Of a stretch of DNA of 64,000 nt, positions 21,239-31,717 are shown piece after piece. The position numbers and the translations under genes were made by a program. Location: NCBI GenBank assembly GCA_938084175.1, contig CALKDR010000044.1, forward strand, positions 1 to 64,000, written 5' to 3'. Positions within the stretch are counted from its first letter, which is position 1. The number at the start of each line of letters is the position of its first letter. The notes under the pieces are model-generated. The model did no database searches, was not told where the DNA came from, and saw nothing but the letters and a program-made list of their open reading frames with translations. Source of the DNA: an uncultured Campylobacterales bacterium. GTDB lineage: Bacteria > Campylobacterota > Campylobacteria > Campylobacterales > Arcobacteraceae.

Positions 21239-21849
21239 TATAGTTGTGCTTCTATCTTTTCTTTTAAGTCTAAAATTAAATCTTTTTTAGCATAAAATGA
21301 GTTTTTATTTGCAATTAAATGTGCGCTACTTTCCATAATAGTAGGACCAACTTCAAGACCGTTTTGTTTCATTGTTTCACCAGTTTCAACAATATCAACA
21401 ATACAATCACAAAGATTAACTAAAGGAGCTAATTCAATAGAACCATATAATTTGATGATTTCAACAGCCATAGCTTTTTCTTCAAAGTATTTTTTTGCAA
21501 TTACTTCATGTTTTGTAGCAACTGTAATTGTACTTTTACTAAGATCTAGTTGTTCACCTTTTCTTAGACCAAAAGCAACTTTACATTTTCCTAACTCTAA
21601 ATCAAGTAATTTGATTAAGTCATATTCTTTTTCTTCTAAAACATCAAGTCCAACAACACCTAAATCAGCAGCACCATGCATTACATATGTAGGAACATCT
21701 TGATTTCTTACATTTAAAAATCTAAACCCAGCTTTTTCTAGTATTAATTTTCTATCTTCAAAAACAAATTTTTCACCAAATGCGGCTTCAAATTTTTCTA
21801 GTGTTTCTTTAGCAATTCTTCCCTTAGGCAATGCAATTGTTAGCATCAA
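21238..21849 (-). CDS. hisG: ATP phosphoribosyltransferase, short form
   Basis: MLTIALPKGRIAKETLEKF..DVPTYVMHGAADLGVVGLDVLEE..DIVETGETMKQNGLEV. Confidence 0.95.
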   Translation of the reverse strand: MMLTIALPKGRIAKETLEKFEAAFGEKFVFEDRKLILEKAGFRFLNVRNQDVPTYVMHGAADLGVVGLDVLEEKEYDLIKLLDLELGKCKVAFGLRKGEQLDLSKSTITVATKHEVIAKKYFEEKAMAVEIIKLYGSIELAPLVNLCDCIVDIVETGETMKQNGLEVGPTIMESSAHLIANKNSFYAKKDLILDLKEKIEAQL

Positions 21850-22459
21850 TAATCCTTTTCATATTTTCAAATATTAAATCTTTTTTGTATACACTATTTT
21901 CAAAATAAGTGCTTAAAACTAAACCATCTCCGCCTGTAAATATAATATTCTTATTTTTAGCAAGCTCTTTAATGGGTAAAATGATTGATTTCATCATAGC
22001 ATATTGTATGGCGTCAATCGTGCGAAGCGGTATTTTATCTAAATTTATTTCTTTTTCAAAATCAAATTTTAGTTTTTTAGAAATTTTAGGATATGTTTTT
22101 AAAAATGCCCTAAATCCAGGCAAAATAAATCCACCTTTGTGTACACCTTTTTTCATAATATCAACTGTAATTGCAGAACCTGCATCTACAATTACAGCAT
22201 CTTTAAAAAAAACACAAGCAAGTGCTCTATCTATTCCTAAACCTACATATTTAGTTTTGAATTCTAAGATTCCATCAATATTTTTTGCATGAGGATTTTT
22301 TTCTAAAAGTTTTTTTGTAGCTTTTTCATTTACAGATACAAAATAGATATCTTTTTTAAAAGAAGGTACTTCGCCTTTTATACTGTATTTTTTATGCTTA
22401 CCTTTGATTAAAAAATCAAAAGTAGTATTTCCAATATCACATAAAATCAATATAAACAC
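21824..22459 (-). CDS. coaX: Type III pantothenate kinase
   Basis: LILCDIGNTTFDF, VGLGIDRALA, VIVDAGSAITVDIM, GGFILPGF motifs. Confidence 0.9.
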   Translation of the reverse strand: MFILILCDIGNTTFDFLIKGKHKKYSIKGEVPSFKKDIYFVSVNEKATKKLLEKNPHAKNIDGILEFKTKYVGLGIDRALACVFFKDAVIVDAGSAITVDIMKKGVHKGGFILPGFRAFLKTYPKISKKLKFDFEKEINLDKIPLRTIDAIQYAMMKSIILPIKELAKNKNIIFTGGDGLVLSTYFENSVYKKDLIFENMKRIIDANNCIA

Positions 22460-22769
22460 TCCACTTATTCTCTTTTAAATATGCCTTTGCTTTTGAACAT
22501 AATGGACTTGAGATTAGTAATACTTTTTTCTTAAAATTATGGTCTAGATGAGTTGATAAAATATCATTTAAAGCCATTAATTCATCTGCATTTTTTCTTA
22601 AAAATCTGCTTTTTGCATCAATGATAAATATTGAATAAAACTCTTTTTTTATTGATGTTGCATGATAAATACCAATTTTCTTTCGAGAGCCTAACTCTTT
22701 TGGTGTAATTTGGTCAATTTGTTTAAATATAATATCTTTATTTGTAAAATAGTTTGTTAATTCTTTCAC
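22437..22769 (-). CDS. Conserved hypothetical protein
   Basis: 110-aa ORF overlapping coaX start; operon-like. Confidence 0.65.
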   Translation of the reverse strand: MKELTNYFTNKDIIFKQIDQITPKELGSRKKIGIYHATSIKKEFYSIFIIDAKSRFLRKNADELMALNDILSTHLDHNFKKKVLLISSPLCSKAKAYLKENKWSVYIDFM

Positions 22770-22804
22770 TTAAAACCTTTTTTAAATTAAAAGATTATAG
22801 CTAA

Positions 22805-22933
22805 TTAAATCTTACTATCCTTTCTTGATCTTTTTTTATAAGCTTTTGAAGCTAAGGTATAGCCACCAAATACAAAGAGTAAATCTAAAGATTTGTCAAT
22901 ATTTAGTATTCCTATAAAAGTTCTCACTAACAT
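22805..22933 (-). CDS. Small ORF (42 aa, MLVRTFIGILNIDKSLDLLFVFGGYTLASKAYKKRSRKDSKI)
   Basis: Not in the supplied ORF track. Strong RBS (AAGGAGTTGTATG), hydrophobic core, basic tail. Confidence 0.5.
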   Translation of the reverse strand: MLVRTFIGILNIDKSLDLLFVFGGYTLASKAYKKRSRKDSKI

Positions 22934-23041
22934 ACAACTCCTTGTTAAGCAAAAACATAAATAATTTAAACTCTAGATTATTTATATAAATAATCTTTAT
23001 ATTAGCATATAATTTTGATATAATTCAAAAAATTAATACAA

Positions 23042-23824
23042 ATGAAAAGAATGCAAGAAATAACTTACGAAGAACAAACTAAAATCACACGTGCCATTAT
23101 AAAATCAGCCGTACTCATGCTAGAGTTTGGTGCTGAAAGTATTTTAATAGAACAAACAGCTCAAAGGCTTGGTGCTGCACTTGGAGTTGATTCAGTTCAA
23201 ATGTCATTAATACCTGCTGCTATTGTTTTAACAACACTATACAAAAACCAATCAGTTACAACTACAAGAAGTGTTCACCATAAACCCATTAATATGTCAA
23301 TTGTTTGTGATATACAAACAATGGTTATTGAAGTAGAACGATTTAAACACCCTTCTGAGTTTGTAAATACAACGATAAAACACATTAAACCTAATCTTTA
23401 TAATCGCTGGTTGCTTGTCTTTATGGTAGGTCTTGCTTGTGCATCATTTGCTATTTTGCAAGATGGTGATATGAGTGCATTCTTTATTACTTTTATAGTT
23501 GCTAGTATTGCTATGTTTATAAGGCAAGAATTAAATAAAAAAAGATTTATGATGATAATAACTTTTGGGACAACAGCATTTATTGCAACAATTTTAGCAA
23601 GTCTTATTATGATACTTGCACCAACAGCTAGTCCTAACGTTGTTTTTGCATCTAGTGTTTTATTATTAGTACCAGGTGTTCCTTTTATAAACTCTTTTTT
23701 AGATTCATTCAAGGGATATTTGAGCATGGGTTGGGGAAGATGGCTTCAAGCTTCAATACTTACAGTTGCCTCTTCAATGGGTATAGTTTTAGCAATGTCT
23801 GTTTTAAATATAAAAGGTTGGTAG
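23042..23824 (+). CDS. Threonine/serine exporter N-terminal component (ThrE/DUF1212-like)
   Basis: LMLEFGAESILIEQTAQRLGAALGVDSVQMSLIPAAIVLT; C-terminal TM helices with LVPGVPFINSFLD. Confidence 0.87.
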   Translation: MKRMQEITYEEQTKITRAIIKSAVLMLEFGAESILIEQTAQRLGAALGVDSVQMSLIPAAIVLTTLYKNQSVTTTRSVHHKPINMSIVCDIQTMVIEVERFKHPSEFVNTTIKHIKPNLYNRWLLVFMVGLACASFAILQDGDMSAFFITFIVASIAMFIRQELNKKRFMMIITFGTTAFIATILASLIMILAPTASPNVVFASSVLLLVPGVPFINSFLDSFKGYLSMGWGRWLQASILTVASSMGIVLAMSVLNIKGW

Positions 23825-23825
23825 C

Positions 23826-24296
23826 ATGATTACAATTATTTTAAATATCTTATTAAAATCTGTTTTCGCAAGTGTTGCTTCTACTGGTTTTGCCATGCTT
23901 TTTAATGTTCCAAGATCAACACTAAAGTTTTGTGCCTTAGGTGGTGCAATTACTTATATTATTAGAAATGCTTCAATGCAAATGGGATTATCTATTGAGT
24001 TATCAACATTTATAGCAGCTACATGTATTGGAATTATTACATTAAAGTGGTCAAAGAAGTTTTTTATTCCAAGACCTGTTTATTCAGTTGCATCTATTAT
24101 TCCAATGATTCCAGGAACTTATGCTTTTACTGCGATGATCTCTTTGGTTGATATGAATACTCATGGTATTACGCCTGAATTAATCACTCTTTTTATAGAA
24201 AATGCCTTAAAAGCATTATCAATTTTAGGTGCTATTACTTTTGGATTAGCACTTACTTCTTTGTATTATATGAGGTTAAATAGACCTGTAGTATAA
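23826..24296 (+). CDS. Threonine/serine exporter C-terminal component (DUF3815-like)
   Basis: Four-TM small protein with IPMIPGTYAFTAM; adjacent to the N-terminal component. Confidence 0.85.
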   Translation: MITIILNILLKSVFASVASTGFAMLFNVPRSTLKFCALGGAITYIIRNASMQMGLSIELSTFIAATCIGIITLKWSKKFFIPRPVYSVASIIPMIPGTYAFTAMISLVDMNTHGITPELITLFIENALKALSILGAITFGLALTSLYYMRLNRPVV

Positions 24297-24324
24297 ATAA
24301 GAGAGAAGATTCTCTCTTATTTAT
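24294..24324. terminator. Bidirectional terminator between thrE-like and putA genes
   Basis: ATAAATAAGAGAGA-agat-TCTCTCTTATTTAT. Confidence 0.7.
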
Positions 24325-27300
24325 TAAGCTAAATCTCTAGCACCAATATTTCCATATCTATGGAAAGAGTGTGAGATTGATTGTTCGATAAAGTAGTTTA
24401 AAAGCTCTAATCTACCTTCCATCATTGGTTTTTGTCTAACTATAAAAGTTAATGTTTGAGCAGATTTTTTAAATACTATATCTGATACTTTTGCAATATC
24501 TGAATAAATTACTCTATCAAAGTTATGCATTGATTTAATCATTTCTTCATCTGTTTGAGAAATTAAAGCATCTCTTGGACCAAATAACTCTTTTGAATTT
24601 TCTAAGAAAGATTCAACTAATTTATTTTCAGAAATAGAAACTTTAAATCTAACACCTGAAACTTTTGCTGCTAAAATTCTACAAACTGCTTCAAAAATTG
24701 TATCATCTCTTGACACTCTAATTAGTACATTATCTAAAGGAAGATATCTAAAGTGATTGTCTTCACCTCTAATTTTTGCATAATCTTTTTCTTGTGAAAA
24801 TTCACTATCGTAATTTGAATAGTAAGATTGTAATGCAATAGACAGTTTTTCAAAATCTTCTTTGTTGTTTTGTGTCTTAACACAATTATCAATAAATTTA
24901 GTCAATTCTGTTTTGTATATCTTAGATGATTTTGGATCATTTGTCTCTTTTATATCAACAAACTGAGTTATATAGTTATAAAAACCTGCTTTTCTTCCTG
25001 CTCCAATTGCTGATTTACCCATACCACCAAAAGGCTGTCTTAAAACTATAGCTCCTGTCGTTCCTCTATTTACATAAAGGTTACCAGCTTTTAAGTTTTC
25101 TTTCCAGTATTCTACTTCTCTTTCATCTAATGACTCAATTCCAGAAGTTAATCCGTATCCAGTTGCATTTACAATTTTTACCGCATGCTCTAAGCTACTA
25201 GCTTTTATAACAGCTAAAACAGGTCCAAATAATTCATTCATATGAATGAAACTTCCCTCTTCAACTCCCCATTTAATAGCAGGTTTTAACATATAAGGGT
25301 TGTTATCTACATATGAAGGTTTTAAAGCCCAAGTTTCATTACCCTCAAGCACATCTAATGCACGTTCTAGGTTACCACTTACTTTATTAGCTAGTGTTCC
25401 AATTCTGTTTTTAAAATCCCAAATCGAACCTACATTCATAGAAGATGCTGTATCAATTAATGCTTTTTTAAATGAAGTATCATTATAAACCTCATCTTCT
25501 AAAATTAAAAGTGAAGTAGCTGAGCATTTTTGACCTGAGTTTCCAAAAGCACTTTGGCATACATTTTTAACAGCTTGTTCTCTATCTGCCATATTCGTAA
25601 CAATAGTTGCATCTTTTCCACCAGTTTCTGCTGATAAGAATAAATCATTTCTTGTTTCAAGCATAGTAGAAGCTGTATCTTCGCCACCTGTTAAAATTAA
25701 AAAGTCAACATCTTTATTTGGTATTAAATGCTCACCTGCAAGCGCACCTGGACAAGGAAGGAATTGTAAAGTATTTTTCGAAATTCCAGCATCCCAAAAA
25801 CACTTACACATTTCATAAGCACATAAAGCTGCTACTGAAGCTGGTTTTATAATTACAGTATTACCAGCTGCAAGTGCAGAAGCTACTCCACCTGTTGGAA
25901 TTGCTATTGGGAAATTCCAAGGAGGAACAACAACGCCTACACCTTTTGCATTTACTTCTAAATTTTCATAAGAATCAAAATGTCTTACTGCATGTGAATA
26001 AAATTCAATAAAATCAATAGCCTCAGATACTTCTACATCAGTTTCTGTAAATACCTTACCAACCTCAGCAGCAGCGACTCCTATTAAATCATCTCTTCTT
26101 TCTCGTATTTTAATTGCAGCTTTTTTTAAAGCTACATGTCTTTGTGCATGAGTTAAATCTCTCCATCCATCAACATCAGCACGTGCTACTGCAACAGCCT
26201 TATCAATATCTTCTTTATTTGCAAGTGCAAATTTTCCTGCTAATACATTATCTTGTAATTGCGATTTATCAATAGCATCATAAATTTTTCGCTCACCAAT
26301 TAAATCAACTCCACCCACAACAACAGGAGCAATTTCGTGAACACTATTAGCTGTGTGTTTCCATTTTTTAACAATATTAGCAGCCCACTCGTGATTTTTT
26401 TCTAAGATAAAATCAGTATCAGCTTCTGCATGGTATGAGTTTGTATCAAAAGAAGAGTTTGAAAAGTTATCCCATTTTTCTTCTAATCTATTTTGAGTTC
26501 TCTTTGAACCCACAAAAGATGTTTTTTCAACTTCAAAAGATTCTCTAAATAAATTCTCTTGCATTTTCCAATCTTTTGAACCAACTGTTAATCCAAATGA
26601 ATATCGTATAAAGTTATTTGGACCTGTATTTTCATCAAGTCTTCTTACTAAATAAGCAATTGCATTTGTAAACTGCTCTTTTGATGCAGTTGGTGCATAT
26701 AAAATCACTTCTTTTGAAATCTCTTTAATAGCAAGTCTTGCAGATTCGCTCATACCTTCTAGCATTTCTAAAGTATGAAACTGGCTTGTAGCATTTTGTT
26801 GTGCCGTAACTGTAGCAAATGCTAATTCAAATAAATTATGTGAAGCAGTTCCTATGTGCATATAAGGAGCATTTTCCTTATCTAACGCATATCTTACCAT
26901 TCTTTTATAGTTTGAATCAGTGTCGCACTTTTCTACATAAGTAACCATTTCCCAATGCTTTTGAGAAGCTTCTGTTTCTTCCATTTCCATATTAGCACCC
27001 TTAACAAGTCTAAACTTGATAGGACTTCCACCATTTTGAACTCTTTGTTTTGCCCAATTACATAAGTCTTGTTGCCAAAGGAATGAATCTGGTAAATAAG
27101 CTTGTAATACAATTCCAGCATAAAGGTTTTTAAATTGTGGTTTTTCTAAAGCCTTTTTGAATACTTCAACAGTAATTGCTAAATCTCTATACTCTTCCAT
27201 ATCAAGATTTATAAACTTATCTCTTTTTTCTCCAGCTTTTGTTACATACTTATTTTTTTGTGCTGCATCATAAATTTTTGTAAGTTTTTCAACTAGAATC

Positions 27301-27893
27301 TCAACCACATTATCAAAGTTCAAAGGATTTATTTGTGAGAAAATAGTAGATATTTTAATAGAAATATAGTCAACATTAGGATTTTCTAATGCCTTTATAT
27401 ATTTTTCCATTCGCTCAAGAGCTTCTTGCTCACCAAGTACAACTTCACCAATAAGGTTGATATTTACTCTAGTTCCTTCTTCTTTTCTTTTTTTAAGATG
27501 GGCATTAAAGATTTCTTCTTCACCTTTAATTACGACAGTATTTGTATCTTCTCTAATTTGATTTACAAATAAAGGAACAGAAATACTTGGTAAGTACTTA
27601 CCTATATTTTGAAATAAATATAAAAGTGTTTTATCTTTTGTTGTAAAAAAATGTGCCATACCATGTTTTTCAAGTAAAAAACATATTTGATCTGCAATTC
27701 TAGCATTAGACTTGGCTCTAAAGCATTGATCCATAAGCTCAATTAAAAGCGCTTTATCTTTTGGTTGTTCAAGCATTTTATTCATTTTTATATAAAATTC
27801 TCTATCCCAGTCACTAACAAGTTGTGTAGCTCTATTTTGCCATTTACTAGCAAGGTTTACAGCTAAATCTATAAGTTCTTGTTCTTTTTTCAT
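24324..27893 (-). CDS. putA: Bifunctional proline dehydrogenase / L-glutamate gamma-semialdehyde dehydrogenase
   Basis: 1189 aa; PRODH text (KFRLVKGANMEMEE) then ALDH (GVGVVVPPWNFPIAIPTGGVASALAAGNTVIIKPAS; AFGNSGQKCSATSLLILE). Confidence 0.95.
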   Translation of the reverse strand: MKKEQELIDLAVNLASKWQNRATQLVSDWDREFYIKMNKMLEQPKDKALLIELMDQCFRAKSNARIADQICFLLEKHGMAHFFTTKDKTLLYLFQNIGKYLPSISVPLFVNQIREDTNTVVIKGEEEIFNAHLKKRKEEGTRVNINLIGEVVLGEQEALERMEKYIKALENPNVDYISIKISTIFSQINPLNFDNVVEILVEKLTKIYDAAQKNKYVTKAGEKRDKFINLDMEEYRDLAITVEVFKKALEKPQFKNLYAGIVLQAYLPDSFLWQQDLCNWAKQRVQNGGSPIKFRLVKGANMEMEETEASQKHWEMVTYVEKCDTDSNYKRMVRYALDKENAPYMHIGTASHNLFELAFATVTAQQNATSQFHTLEMLEGMSESARLAIKEISKEVILYAPTASKEQFTNAIAYLVRRLDENTGPNNFIRYSFGLTVGSKDWKMQENLFRESFEVEKTSFVGSKRTQNRLEEKWDNFSNSSFDTNSYHAEADTDFILEKNHEWAANIVKKWKHTANSVHEIAPVVVGGVDLIGERKIYDAIDKSQLQDNVLAGKFALANKEDIDKAVAVARADVDGWRDLTHAQRHVALKKAAIKIRERRDDLIGVAAAEVGKVFTETDVEVSEAIDFIEFYSHAVRHFDSYENLEVNAKGVGVVVPPWNFPIAIPTGGVASALAAGNTVIIKPASVAALCAYEMCKCFWDAGISKNTLQFLPCPGALAGEHLIPNKDVDFLILTGGEDTASTMLETRNDLFLSAETGGKDATIVTNMADREQAVKNVCQSAFGNSGQKCSATSLLILEDEVYNDTSFKKALIDTASSMNVGSIWDFKNRIGTLANKVSGNLERALDVLEGNETWALKPSYVDNNPYMLKPAIKWGVEEGSFIHMNELFGPVLAVIKASSLEHAVKIVNATGYGLTSGIESLDEREVEYWKENLKAGNLYVNRGTTGAIVLRQPFGGMGKSAIGAGRKAGFYNYITQFVDIKETNDPKSSKIYKTELTKFIDNCVKTQNNKEDFEKLSIALQSYYSNYDSEFSQEKDYAKIRGEDNHFRYLPLDNVLIRVSRDDTIFEAVCRILAAKVSGVRFKVSISENKLVESFLENSKELFGPRDALISQTDEEMIKSMHNFDRVIYSDIAKVSDIVFKKSAQTLTFIVRQKPMMEGRLELLNYFIEQSISHSFHRYGNIGARDLA

Positions 27894-27965
27894 TTTTAAT
27901 CCTTAAAATTTATTGTTTTTTAAATGAATTTTAAGTAGTTTATAGCGCATGCTTTTAATGTGCAA

Positions 27966-27997
27966 AAGAGGGCAGTTCCGGCAAGTTCGTCCCTCTT
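27966..27997 (-). terminator. GC-rich hairpin between ABC operon and putA (possible terminator or structured RNA)
   Basis: Minus strand AAGAGGG-ACGAACTTGCCGGAACTG-CCCTCTT followed by TT. Confidence 0.45.
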
Positions 27998-28092
27998 ACT
28001 ACTTTAAATCTTTCTTAATTTTTAAAAATAATTATTCTGGCCTTTATGCAAATCTTGCACCTTTGATTTAGTTCTTCTTTTATGTCTCATTA

Positions 28093-28818
28093 TTAATGTA
28101 ATACCTTGCTTAAGAATTGTTGTGTTCTTTCTTTTTTAGGATTTTCAATTACCTCTTCTGGTGTTCCAATTTCTTCAATTACACCTTTATGAAAAAATGC
28201 AACTTTATCAGAAACTTCTCTTGCAAATGCAATTTCATGTGTAACTGTAATCATCGTCATTCCATCATCTCTTAAAAGTCTTAAAGTATCAAGTACTTCT
28301 CCAACTAATTCAGGATCAAGTGCTGATGTAACTTCATCAAAAAGCATATACTCAGGCTTCATAGCTAATGCTCTTGCAATTGCTAATCTTTGTTGCTGAC
28401 CTCCTGACATTCTTGTAGGATACATATCAAACTTATCTCCAAGTCCTACATGAATTAGCTCTTTTTTTGCAATTTCCATTGCTTCTTCTTTACTTTGTTT
28501 TAATACAATTTGAGGAGCAAGTGCAGCATTTTCTAAAACAGTTAAATGAGGAAAAGAGTTCCATTGTTGAAAAACCATTCCTAGTTTTTGTCTTAAAATA
28601 TCTTGATTTGTTTCTTTTGCATGAACATCAACATCATCAACAAGAATCTTACCTTTTTGAATTTTTTCAATTGCGTTAATACAATATAATAAAGTAGATT
28701 TTCCACTACCACTACCACCAATTACACTAACAACTTCACCTTTATTAACATCTAAGTCAATACCTTTTAAAACTTCTAAATCACCAAACGATTTGTGTAC
28801 ACCTCTAATTTGAATCAT
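28093..28818 (-). CDS. Amino-acid ABC transporter ATP-binding protein
   Basis: GGSGSGKST, MSGGQQQRLAIARAL, YMLFDEVTSALDP. Confidence 0.93.
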   Translation of the reverse strand: MIQIRGVHKSFGDLEVLKGIDLDVNKGEVVSVIGGSGSGKSTLLYCINAIEKIQKGKILVDDVDVHAKETNQDILRQKLGMVFQQWNSFPHLTVLENAALAPQIVLKQSKEEAMEIAKKELIHVGLGDKFDMYPTRMSGGQQQRLAIARALAMKPEYMLFDEVTSALDPELVGEVLDTLRLLRDDGMTMITVTHEIAFAREVSDKVAFFHKGVIEEIGTPEEVIENPKKERTQQFLSKVLH

Positions 28819-29465
28819 AATGCCATTTTCCTTTCAAGTCTTTTTCCATATAACGATAATGGATATGAAATAATAAAGTAAAAAATTCCAACTCCAATAA
28901 GTATCTCTAAGGGTTGTTGTGACCTTGAGATGAGTTGTTCTGAAGTTCTTAATAACTCCATATATCCAATAACTGAAACTAAAGCTGAATCTTTAATCAC
29001 AGAAAGTGCTACTCCAATCCATGAAGGCAATACTGCTCTTAATCCAATAGGAGTTCTTACATATCTAACAGTTTGCCAATAAGTCATACCTAAAGACCTT
29101 GCAGCTGTTCTCATTGATTGATGAACACTTTCAAAACCTGCTCTAAATACTTCTGTCATAAAAGCCATTGTATATAAAGATAAAACAATAGAACCAGCTA
29201 CAAAAGGATTAAGAGGATAACCCATAACACCCATGAATGTAGTAAACAACACAAGTTGAATAATCAAAGGAACAGATCTTAAAATATCTACAAAACCACC
29301 TAAAATAAAGTTTCCTAATTTTCCACTCTCAGCTCTTGCAAAACCAACAATTAAACCTAAAATACTTCCAATTACAATAGCAACTACTGAAATATAGATA
29401 GTATTTAAAATACCTTCTAAAATAAAACCTGCATCATTCCATGATAAGGGAGTAAATAATGACAT
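28815..29465 (-). CDS. Amino-acid ABC transporter permease
   Basis: HisM-type permease; FMTEVFRAGFESVHQSMRTAARSLGM. Confidence 0.9.
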   Translation of the reverse strand: MSLFTPLSWNDAGFILEGILNTIYISVVAIVIGSILGLIVGFARAESGKLGNFILGGFVDILRSVPLIIQLVLFTTFMGVMGYPLNPFVAGSIVLSLYTMAFMTEVFRAGFESVHQSMRTAARSLGMTYWQTVRYVRTPIGLRAVLPSWIGVALSVIKDSALVSVIGYMELLRTSEQLISRSQQPLEILIGVGIFYFIISYPLSLYGKRLERKMAL

Positions 29466-30130
29466 TATATATCTCCTTTAAATAATTTTTTTGAAACTAA
29501 GTTAGCTACGAATAAAACTAACTTTGTAATTATAAAATAGATGATTGCAGCTGCAATAAAGAATTCTAATGTTCTAAAAGATAAAGATTGTAATCTTTGT
29601 GTCTCTCCAGCTAACTCACTCATACCAACTAAAATACCTAATGAACTCATAAGAATAGACCAAACAAATTGATTAGTCATTGGGTGATGAATTTTCCTAA
29701 ACATTTGAGGTAAAATCACATATCTATATACTTGAAATTGGTTCATTCCTAATGATTTAGATGCACTGTACTGAGTTTTAGGAATAGATTGAAATCCTCC
29801 TCTAAAAGTTTCAGCTAAGTAACCAGCGTTTATAAAAACCAAAGCAGAAAATACTGCAAAATAAGGACTTAAATGAATACCAAATGCTCCTAAACCAAAA
29901 TACGCCATATATATTTGAAACAATGCTGGTGTATTTCTTGCAATCTCAATCCATGTATTTGAAAAATAAGAAAAAATCTTAAATTCTGACATTTTTCCTA
30001 AAGCTAAAAAAACTGCTATTACAATACCAACTAACATAGACAATACTGATACATGTAAAGTAACAAAAGCACCATCAAGTAGTTGTGGCCATGCATTTAA
30101 TACTACATTCCAATGAAATTCATAATCCAT
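29465..30130 (-). CDS. Amino-acid ABC transporter permease
   Basis: HisM-type permease; YLAETFRGGFQSIPKTQYSASKSLGM. Confidence 0.9.
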   Translation of the reverse strand: MDYEFHWNVVLNAWPQLLDGAFVTLHVSVLSMLVGIVIAVFLALGKMSEFKIFSYFSNTWIEIARNTPALFQIYMAYFGLGAFGIHLSPYFAVFSALVFINAGYLAETFRGGFQSIPKTQYSASKSLGMNQFQVYRYVILPQMFRKIHHPMTNQFVWSILMSSLGILVGMSELAGETQRLQSLSFRTLEFFIAAAIIYFIITKLVLFVANLVSKKLFKGDI

Positions 30131-30165
30131 TTATTCTCTCCTCCTTATTATTTAAATTCTCCAAC

Positions 30166-30184
30166 GAGGCCTAAAAAAGACCTC
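30166..30184 (-). other. Intercistronic hairpin after the SBP gene
   Basis: Minus strand GAGGTC-TTTTTTA-GGCCTC (one U-G wobble); no following U-tract. Confidence 0.45.
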
Positions 30185-30194
30185 TAAGCAAAAC

Positions 30195-31022
30195 TTATTT
30201 GTTGTCTCTTAAAGACTGAATTAACGCCTGAGGAGCAGATGTTCCAAAATGTTTTTTATATGCTGCTTCTAATTTACCATCTCTGATTTGGTGAACTAAA
30301 AATAAGTTTAAGTAGTTGATAAATGCTACTTCACTTCTTTTAGTAATAATACCAACCACGTCGTCATAATTAGGTACAAAAGGACCAGCTACATAATCTT
30401 TAAACTCTTTAGTTTGAAGTTTAGTTGCGATATTAGTATTTGTTGAAATAATTGCATCAACTTTTCCTTGGTATAAACCTAAGTAAGCATCGTTTTCAGA
30501 TTTGAATGATGTATAATTGCTTTTTCCCCAACCTTTTTCTTTTGCATAACTTAAATATTCTGTTTCATAAGTTGTACCAATTGCAGCACCAACTTTAACA
30601 TTTTTTAAATCATCAAAAGTTTTGATTGAAGTACCTTTTTTAGAAATAACTTGGAACTTGAATACGAAATATGGAGTTGTGAAACCAGCTGATTTTGCTC
30701 TTTCTAAAGTATCAGAAGTAGAACCAATTACAACATCTGTTTTACCAGATACTAATGATGGAATTCTATCTGCCCATGTTAAGTTAAGTACATTTGATTT
30801 TACACCTAATGCTTTTGCTAAATCATTACAATAATCAACATCAAAACCTGCTGCTTTATTATCTTTATCAAAATAACCCATTGGTGGGAAATCTAATACA
30901 ACTCCACAATTAAGTTCATTCTTTTTAATAATATCATCTAATTTATCTGCACTAGCACTTGTCATCAAACCTGCAACTGCAACTGTAGCTATTGCCATTG
31001 AAATTTTGTTAAATATTTTCAT
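30195..31022 (-). CDS. Amino-acid ABC transporter substrate-binding protein
   Basis: Signal peptide; LNCGVVLDFPPMGYFDKDNKAAGFDVDYCNDLAKALGV. Confidence 0.92.
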   Translation of the reverse strand: MKIFNKISMAIATVAVAGLMTSASADKLDDIIKKNELNCGVVLDFPPMGYFDKDNKAAGFDVDYCNDLAKALGVKSNVLNLTWADRIPSLVSGKTDVVIGSTSDTLERAKSAGFTTPYFVFKFQVISKKGTSIKTFDDLKNVKVGAAIGTTYETEYLSYAKEKGWGKSNYTSFKSENDAYLGLYQGKVDAIISTNTNIATKLQTKEFKDYVAGPFVPNYDDVVGIITKRSEVAFINYLNLFLVHQIRDGKLEAAYKKHFGTSAPQALIQSLRDNK

Positions 31023-31057
31023 TTTTCTTTCCTTAGTTTTATTTAAATTTTAATTCT

Positions 31058-31717
31058 TTACACAGCGGGTTCTATAATATAACAACCCACACACCATTCA
31101 CCGATATTTTCAATTTTATTGATGTCTCCCCCTTTGAAGCTTGATTTTAAATTTTTGTATGAAGATACTATATTATCAAAAGATTCAATAATTTCTTCTA
31201 ATCTTTTTTCACTTTTTTTTCTTGCTGTATTTGAAATATCTAAATAGAATGCAAATAGTCCATAATCAAGAGTAGAAGCATCAGGATCTTCTCTTTGAAG
31301 TAGTTTACATATTTGTTCTATATCAGCTTTATATTCGCTTTGTGCATTTCTAACGCCGTTTCTAATACTCATAACAACTTTTGAAATTGAATCATTATCA
31401 CTTTTATGTTCAAATCTTTCATCAAGTGTTAAACATATAACATCTTGTGCAATATTATTCTCTTTCATAAAAGATCTAAAAGCATCTCTTTTAGGTAATG
31501 AACATCTAAGAATATCTGCAATAGTAGCATCAATAAAAATCTCTGGTGGGTTTTGAAGTTTTGCAATTTCTTGAGAGACATGAATAGTTAAAAACTTAGG
31601 AGGTCCATACGATAAGAAAAGTTCATCAGCAGTCCAATTAGTATAATTAGTTTTAGCAACAGTAATACCTTTTATTACTGAAGTAACTATCTCATCTTGA
31701 CTAGGAAACTTTGTCAT
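31058..31717 (-). CDS. Uncharacterised 219-aa protein
   Basis: Long ORF whose ATG overlaps the upstream gene stop (TAATG); family not recognised. Confidence 0.75.
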   Translation of the reverse strand: MTKFPSQDEIVTSVIKGITVAKTNYTNWTADELFLSYGPPKFLTIHVSQEIAKLQNPPEIFIDATIADILRCSLPKRDAFRSFMKENNIAQDVICLTLDERFEHKSDNDSISKVVMSIRNGVRNAQSEYKADIEQICKLLQREDPDASTLDYGLFAFYLDISNTARKKSEKRLEEIIESFDNIVSSYKNLKSSFKGGDINKIENIGEWCVGCYIIEPAV

